Shown: positions 6,106 to 10,139 of the stretch, piece by piece | How positions within the stretch are numbered: the first letter of the stretch is position 1 | Layout: the number at the start of each line of letters is the position of its first letter | Notes under the pieces: model-generated | The model's database searches: none | What the model was told of the DNA's origin: nothing | The model's input: the letters and a program-made list of their open reading frames with translations, nothing else | Translations under genes and position numbers: made by a program | Source of the DNA: CAYMDD01 sp964409675 | GTDB lineage: Bacteria; Pseudomonadota; Alphaproteobacteria; Rickettsiales; SXRF01 | Assembly (NCBI GenBank): GCA_964409675.1 | Contig: CAYPEF010000088.1 | Span: 1-10,139, forward strand | Reading direction: 5' to 3' | DNA length: 10,139 nucleotides

Positions 6106-6289
6106 CTTCCCCTCTCCCTTGAGGGGAGAGGGTTGCATCTTCTTAGCGCACTTGCGCTTGAGACAGATGCTGGGAGGGTGGGAGGGGGTGACAGCGGTGC
6201 GGTTACTGACAGGCCTTTCACCCCCTCCAAGATTCGCTAGGTGCTAACGCACTAAGCGAATCTATCCTCCCCCCTCAAGGGGGAGGGAT
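6106..6289 (-). repeat. ~180-bp structured intergenic repeat, copy 1 (inverted)
   Basis: This is the inverse of the copies at 8520 and 9991. In plus-strand order it holds five palindromes. First is a CT-rich outer arm (CCCTCTCCC...GGGGAGAGGG), then a hairpin starting GCATCTTCTTAGCGC. A central 11-bp perfect stem follows (6181-6191 with 6218-6228) around a 26-nt loop. Last come hairpin AGATTCGCT/AGCGAATCT (6229-6262) and an outer arm CCTCCCCCCTC...GGGGGAGGG. It occupies most of the gap between the divergent zinc-ribbon and sensor genes. There is no reading frame in it. Confidence 0.85.
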
Positions 6290-6346
6290 TTATCTACTTT
6301 CTGCTCGGCTATTAAGCGTAAAAACACTAGGAAATCCTTTATTTTT

Positions 6347-6360
6347 CGCGTATAAACGCG
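6347..6360. promoter_or_regulatory. CGCGT-ATAA-ACGCG palindrome upstream of the sensor gene
   Basis: A perfect 5-bp dyad lies 23 nt before the sensor ATG and contains TATAAA (6351-6356), a possible -10 element. No matching -35 is evident at normal spacing. It could be an operator or part of the leader. Support is weak. Confidence 0.3.
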
Positions 6361-6382
6361 GGGTTCAAGCAAGGGGAGCCGT

Positions 6383-8515
6383 ATGGCAAGGAATCATGAA
6401 TCGGAGACGCCCAATTTCAGGCCGCGCCTGCTGGGCATTGCGCTGGTGGTGATAGCGATAGCCATCAGCGGCATATTGCTAGTGGCGCGCTTTGCCGAGC
6501 TGGATTATTCGCGCGAGCTGCGCGCCTGGCAGGACAAGCTGAACCTGATCGCCGACAGCCGCGCCCATGACGTGAGCGCGTGGGTGGACGAGCATTTCGC
6601 GGAGCTTAAAAAACTCGCCGAGAATCCCTCCCTCCAGCTTTATTTCACCGAGCTGAAAACCATGCCGACGCAGGATGAAGGCGCGCAAAACGTGCAGGAG
6701 CCGCCGCAGCGCGCCTACTTGCGCAACCTGCTGCTGTTCACCGCCGACCGCATGGGTTTCGCCCCGGCGTCAGTGCCGATGAGCACGCAAATCCCGGCGC
6801 AGATTCCCTACCAGAGCGCGAGCGGCATCGCCGTGCTGGATAATGATAACAGCATCGTCGTCAGCACGCCCTTCCTCACCGGCATCAGCGACGCCGTGCG
6901 CGACCGGCTGAAGCAGATTCCGCCGGGCACGCAGATGCTGCTGGATGCGCAGCCCGGCGAGGACAAGAAGCCGCTGCTCGGCTTTGTCACGCCCGTATTC
7001 GCCATTCAGGCCGACCCCAACACGTCGGAGCAGGCCGGGCGCATCGTTGGCCTCACCGCGCTTGATGAAAATTTCTTCAAGCTGCTGAAGCACCCGGGCA
7101 TCACCGAGAAAACGCTGGAAGCCGAGCTGGTGCGCACCGAGGGCGACAATATCGCCTATCTCTCGCCGCTTTCCGACGGCAGCGCGCCGTTTGAGAAAAT
7201 GCTCAACAACAACCCCGCCAACCTCGCCGAAGCCTATGCGGCCGCAAATCCCGGCAGCTTCAGCATCCGGCGCGACTACCAATCCAATGATGTGCTGGTC
7301 ACCGGCCGCGCCATTCCCGGCACGCCGTGGACGCTGGTGCTGAAGATCAACCGCGCGGAAGCCCTTGCCGACAGCACGGCGCGGCGCAACGGCATGATCA
7401 TGCTGTTGCTGGCCATCCTCGGACTGATCGTCACCACCGTGGTGGCGGTGTGGTATGTGGCGAGCTCACGGCGGGCCAGCTCCGCCTCGCGCCATTTCCA
7501 GCGCCTCGCTGAAAAAACCGCCATGCAGGAGCGGCTTCTGAAGCTCGTCACCGACAACCAGCCGGAGGCGATTTACCTGCTGGATGACGAATACCGCTAC
7601 CGCTTCGTCAACCGCGCCACCGCCGACGCGGCGGACATGAACCCGCAGGACATCACCGGCAAACCCATTGCCGACGTGCTGGGCGCGGCGCGTGCCGAAG
7701 CTATCGTGGAAGCCGGGGCCCAGGCGCTGGAGCGGGACGGCCCGGTGGTGCGCGTAAAGCGCAGCGGCGAGGGGGCTAATTTACGCATCGTGCGCTCCGA
7801 ATATATCCCGCTCTCGGAAATCCCGCTCACCGGCATCAAGCGCAAGACGCCGGGCGTGCTGGTGGTGGAGCAGGACATCAGCGAAGTGGTGCAGGAGCGC
7901 GAAGGGCATTTGCGCGCGCAGCAGCAGCTGATCGACACGCTGATCATGCTGGTGGACAAGCGCGACCCCAACGCCTCCAACCATTCGCTGCTGGTGTCGC
8001 AGATTGCCTATGAAGTAGCCACCGCCATGGAGTTGCCGGTGCAGGACCGCGAGACGGCGCGCATTGCCGGTTTGCTCATGAATATCGGCAAGCTGATCGT
8101 GCCCGAGCAGGTGCTGACCAAGCGCGAAAGTTTAAGCGACACCGAGCGCAAGAGCATCCGCCGCTCGGTCTATATCAGCGCCGAGCTGCTCAAGGACATC
8201 GACTTCGACGGGCCGGTGGCCGAGACGCTCCGCCAGTCGCAGGAGCACTGGGACGGCACCGGGCCGGAGAGTTTGAGCGGCGATAAGATTCTCGCCACCG
8301 CCCGCATCATCGCCGTCGCCAACGCCTTCGTCAGCATGATCAGCCCGCGCTCCTACCGCGCCGCCTTCACCATCGACCGCGCCACGCGGATATTGCTGGA
8401 AAACGTGGATACGCGCTACGACCGCAAGATCGTAATCGCCCTGATCAACTTTCTGGAAAACCAGGGCGGCAAGGAAATGCTGACGCACTGGACCCACGCA
8501 CGCGGGGCGGCGTGA
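6383..8515 (+). CDS. Membrane sensor: periplasmic domain, PAS, degenerate HD-GYP
   Basis: This 710-residue protein has TM1 (about 15-36), a ~300-residue extracytoplasmic sensor region with a Cache-like layout, TM2 (about 337-359), a PAS domain (about 385-505: DNQPEAIYLLDDEYRYRFVN to VLVVEQDIS), and an HD-GYP-like output domain (about 515-695). HD-GYP enzymes hydrolyse c-di-GMP with a metal centre held by HD and several His. Here the first His survives (H534), but the HD pair reads M566-N567, the next His is S595, HHE is S619-Q620-E621, and GYP is G627-P-E. The late Asp of VAD is N647. The scaffold (IGK, KRESLSDTERK, WDGTG, RSYRAA) is kept. It is therefore probably not a phosphodiesterase but a receptor, scaffold or partner. 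AAGGGGAG 4 nt before the ATG fixes the start. No kinase, GGDEF or receiver domain is fused to it. Confidence 0.9.
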   Translation: MARNHESETPNFRPRLLGIALVVIAIAISGILLVARFAELDYSRELRAWQDKLNLIADSRAHDVSAWVDEHFAELKKLAENPSLQLYFTELKTMPTQDEGAQNVQEPPQRAYLRNLLLFTADRMGFAPASVPMSTQIPAQIPYQSASGIAVLDNDNSIVVSTPFLTGISDAVRDRLKQIPPGTQMLLDAQPGEDKKPLLGFVTPVFAIQADPNTSEQAGRIVGLTALDENFFKLLKHPGITEKTLEAELVRTEGDNIAYLSPLSDGSAPFEKMLNNNPANLAEAYAAANPGSFSIRRDYQSNDVLVTGRAIPGTPWTLVLKINRAEALADSTARRNGMIMLLLAILGLIVTTVVAVWYVASSRRASSASRHFQRLAEKTAMQERLLKLVTDNQPEAIYLLDDEYRYRFVNRATADAADMNPQDITGKPIADVLGAARAEAIVEAGAQALERDGPVVRVKRSGEGANLRIVRSEYIPLSEIPLTGIKRKTPGVLVVEQDISEVVQEREGHLRAQQQLIDTLIMLVDKRDPNASNHSLLVSQIAYEVATAMELPVQDRETARIAGLLMNIGKLIVPEQVLTKRESLSDTERKSIRRSVYISAELLKDIDFDGPVAETLRQSQEHWDGTGPESLSGDKILATARIIAVANAFVSMISPRSYRAAFTIDRATRILLENVDTRYDRKIVIALINFLENQGGKEMLTHWTHARGAA

Positions 8516-8519
8516 TTGA

Positions 8520-8700
8520 TTTTCCTCACCCTTGACGGGTGAGGATAGATTTTCTTATGCGCATTGCGCTTTAGAAAATCTTGGAGGGGGTGAAATGCCT
8601 GTCGATTTAGCCGCAACTGCTGTCACCCTCTTCCAGCATCTTCTAAGCGCAAGGGCGCTAAGAAGATGCAACCTTCTCCCCTGAAGGGAGAGGGGAAGTG
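8520..8700 (+). repeat. ~180-bp structured intergenic repeat, copy 2
   Basis: In order it holds five parts. The first is outer arm CCTCACCC-TTGAC-GGGTGAGG (8524-8544), then hairpin AGATTTTCT/AGAAAATCT (8547-8581). A central stem (8583-8593 with 8623-8634) encloses a loop containing ATGCCTGTCG. Hairpin GCATCTTCT/AGAAGATGC (8636-8669) and a CT-rich outer arm (8673-8698) complete it. It fills the gap between two convergent genes, from 4 nt after the sensor stop to 6 nt before the lysA stop. It may serve as their transcript ends, although no clean T-run follows the hairpins. Confidence 0.88.
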
Positions 8701-8706
8701 GGGGGG

Positions 8707-9966
8707 CTAGCTCAGCCACCCCGGAATCTTATCCCGTCCCAGCAGTTCCTCATAGGTCTGGCGCGGGCGAATCACGGCATACTCGCCGCCATTCACCATC
8801 ACCTCCGGAATCAGCGGGCGGCTGTTGTAGGTGGAGGCCATGACGGCGCCGTAGGCGCCGGCGGAGCGCAATACCACCAAATCGCCGGCTTCCGGCAGCG
8901 GCAGGGGGCGTTGGGCGGCGAAGATGTCGCTGCTTTCGCAGACGGGGCCGACGATGTCGAGCAGTTCCGGTTTCGCATAGGCAGGGATGCGCACGGGGAT
9001 GATGTCGTGGTGGGCGTCGTACATGGCGGGGCGGACGAGGTCGTTCATCCCGGCGTCTATCATTACAAAGGTGCGGGCTTCGCCGCGCTTAATGTAGATC
9101 ACGCGCGAGACCAGGATGCCCGCATTGCCCACGATCATCCGGCCCGGCTCGAAGACGAAGCGGCAGCCCATGCCACCCAGTTCCCGCCGCACGATGTCGG
9201 CATAGCTGGCGGGAAGCGGCGGTTCTTCCTTGCCATAGGGAATGCCGAGGCCGCCGCCGAGGTCCAGCACTTCGATGTGGTGGCCATTCGCCCGCAGGTT
9301 TTCGGTGAATCCGCGTACGCGCGCGAAAGCGGCGGCGAAGGGGTCGAGCGAGGTGAGCTGCGAGCCGATATGCACGGATACGCCCTGCACGCGGATGCCC
9401 GGCAGTTGCGCGGCGAGCTTGTACACTTCCAGCGCGTGCTCCATACCAATGCCGAACTTGCTTTCCTTCTGGCCGGTGGAGATTTTGGCGTGGGTGACCG
9501 GGTCCACGTCCGGGTTAACGCGGATGGCGATGGGAGCGGTGGCGTCCTTGGATTTTGCAACCTCGCTCAGCGCGCGCAGCTCCGGCTCGGACTCCACGTT
9601 GAACTGGAAGATGCCGTGCTCCAGCGCGAAGGCCATTTCTTCCGGCTTCTTGGCCACACCTGAGAATACGATGCGGCTGCCGGGGATGCCGGCGGCAAGG
9701 CTGGCGCGGATTTCGCCTTCGGACACTACGTCCGCGCCTGCGCCTTCGTGGGCGAGAGTGGCGAGTACGGCGATGTTGGAATTGGCTTTCACCGCGAAGC
9801 AGACAGTGGCGTTCAAGCCCTCCAGCGAGTCGCGGAACACGCGGTAATGGCGGGTGAGGGTGGCGGCGGAATAGCAGTAAAATGGCGTGCCGACCGCCTC
9901 GGCAATGGCCGGGATGGAGACGTCTTCTGCGTGGTAGATGCCGTTTTTATATTCGAAATAATCCAT
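8707..9966 (-). CDS. lysA: Diaminopimelate decarboxylase
   Basis: LysA removes CO2 from meso-diaminopimelate to give L-lysine, the last step of the DAP pathway, in the cytoplasm and with pyridoxal phosphate. The 419-residue length is normal. Visible motifs are the PLP-binding lysine K60 in CFAVKANSN, H199 in SVHIGSQ, the phosphate-binding LDLGGGLG (234-241), EPGR (273-276), the active-site cysteine and glutamate in GPVCESSD (C343, E344), and the C-terminal GAYG (370-373) with Y380 in STYNSRP. All are intact. The ATG at 9966 begins the standard DYFEYKNG N-terminus. Upstream there is no clear Shine-Dalgarno (only GATAAAGC). In many alphaproteobacteria argH precedes lysA, but that lies beyond the window. 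A repeat copy abuts it on each side. The long plus-strand frame over its 3' two thirds is a shadow. Confidence 0.98.
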   Translation of the reverse strand: MDYFEYKNGIYHAEDVSIPAIAEAVGTPFYCYSAATLTRHYRVFRDSLEGLNATVCFAVKANSNIAVLATLAHEGAGADVVSEGEIRASLAAGIPGSRIVFSGVAKKPEEMAFALEHGIFQFNVESEPELRALSEVAKSKDATAPIAIRVNPDVDPVTHAKISTGQKESKFGIGMEHALEVYKLAAQLPGIRVQGVSVHIGSQLTSLDPFAAAFARVRGFTENLRANGHHIEVLDLGGGLGIPYGKEEPPLPASYADIVRRELGGMGCRFVFEPGRMIVGNAGILVSRVIYIKRGEARTFVMIDAGMNDLVRPAMYDAHHDIIPVRIPAYAKPELLDIVGPVCESSDIFAAQRPLPLPEAGDLVVLRSAGAYGAVMASTYNSRPLIPEVMVNGGEYAVIRPRQTYEELLGRDKIPGWLS

Positions 9967-9990
9967 GGTGCTTTATCACAGTGTTATGAG

Positions 9991-10139
9991 TTTTCCTCAC
10001 CCTTGACGGGTGAGGATAGATTTTCTTAAGCGCCTGCGCTTTAGAAAATCTTGGTGGGGGTGAAATGCCTGTCGGACAATCACAACCGCTGTCACCCTCA
10101 CCCAGCATCTTCTAAGCGCAAGTGCGCTAAGAAGATGCA
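9991..10139 (+). repeat. ~180-bp structured intergenic repeat, copy 3 (cut by window end)
   Basis: Same orientation as copy 2 and nearly identical over the first ~80 nt. It holds the same outer arm (CCTCACCC...GGGTGAGG), hairpin AGATTTTCT/AGAAAATCT with a changed tip, a central stem, and a perfect GCATCTTCT...AGAAGATGC hairpin at the right edge. The final CT-rich arm would lie beyond position 10139. It sits 24 nt upstream of the lysA start, on the promoter side of that gene. Confidence 0.85.

Noticed and set aside
8698..9663. 321-codon open frame on the plus strand
   Set aside because: It is antisense to lysA, whose motifs are all intact. The frame is His/Gly/Ala-rich with no recognisable domain, as expected for a shadow in GC-rich DNA.
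6106..10139. CRISPR array or phage attachment sites suggested by the repeated ~180-bp units
   Set aside because: The copies are kilobases apart, in both orientations, with whole housekeeping genes between. There are no short regular repeats with unique spacers and no integrase.

Overview
The window looks like part of an alphaproteobacterial chromosome. The diaminopimelate decarboxylase and polynucleotide phosphorylase read as alphaproteobacterial types, most coding DNA is GC-rich, and the spaces between genes are full of palindromic REP-type repeats. The assignment rests on protein resemblance recalled from memory, not on a search, and no genus can be named.

Layout, left to right. The 3' three quarters of pnp (1-1593, +) ends at a strong, probably bidirectional terminator. 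Converging on it is a visibly AT-richer gene (1660-2403, -) that joins a DUF7662-like N-terminus to a GIY-YIG nuclease domain. Next come a histone H1-like lysine/alanine-rich protein (2568-2906, -) with its own terminator, and a secreted transglutaminase-like cysteine peptidase (3272-3916, +). A GNAT acetyltransferase (4161-4727, +) is framed on both sides by several unrelated palindromic repeats. Two small orphan genes follow on the minus strand: a glycine-zipper protein (5109-5537) and a two-CxxC membrane protein with a proline-rich tail (5691-6041). Divergent from these is a large membrane sensor (6383-8515, +) with a periplasmic domain, a PAS domain and an HD-GYP-like output domain that has lost its signature residues. 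Converging on it is lysA (8707-9966, -).

Most genes are single transcription units in alternating orientation, so there is no obvious operon and no clear multi-gene defence or biosynthetic system. The housekeeping parts are RNA turnover (pnp), nucleoid packing (H1-like) and lysine/peptidoglycan precursor synthesis (lysA). The accessory parts are the nuclease fusion, the orphan small proteins and the repeats.

The most unusual signal is a structured intergenic repeat of about 180 bp. It occurs three times (6106-6289 inverted, 8520-8700, and 9991 to the window end). Its hairpin stems differ between copies but change on both sides together, while the central loop keeps its sequence. The second strongest is the degenerate HD-GYP protein, which is probably a non-catalytic c-di-GMP-type receptor or scaffold.
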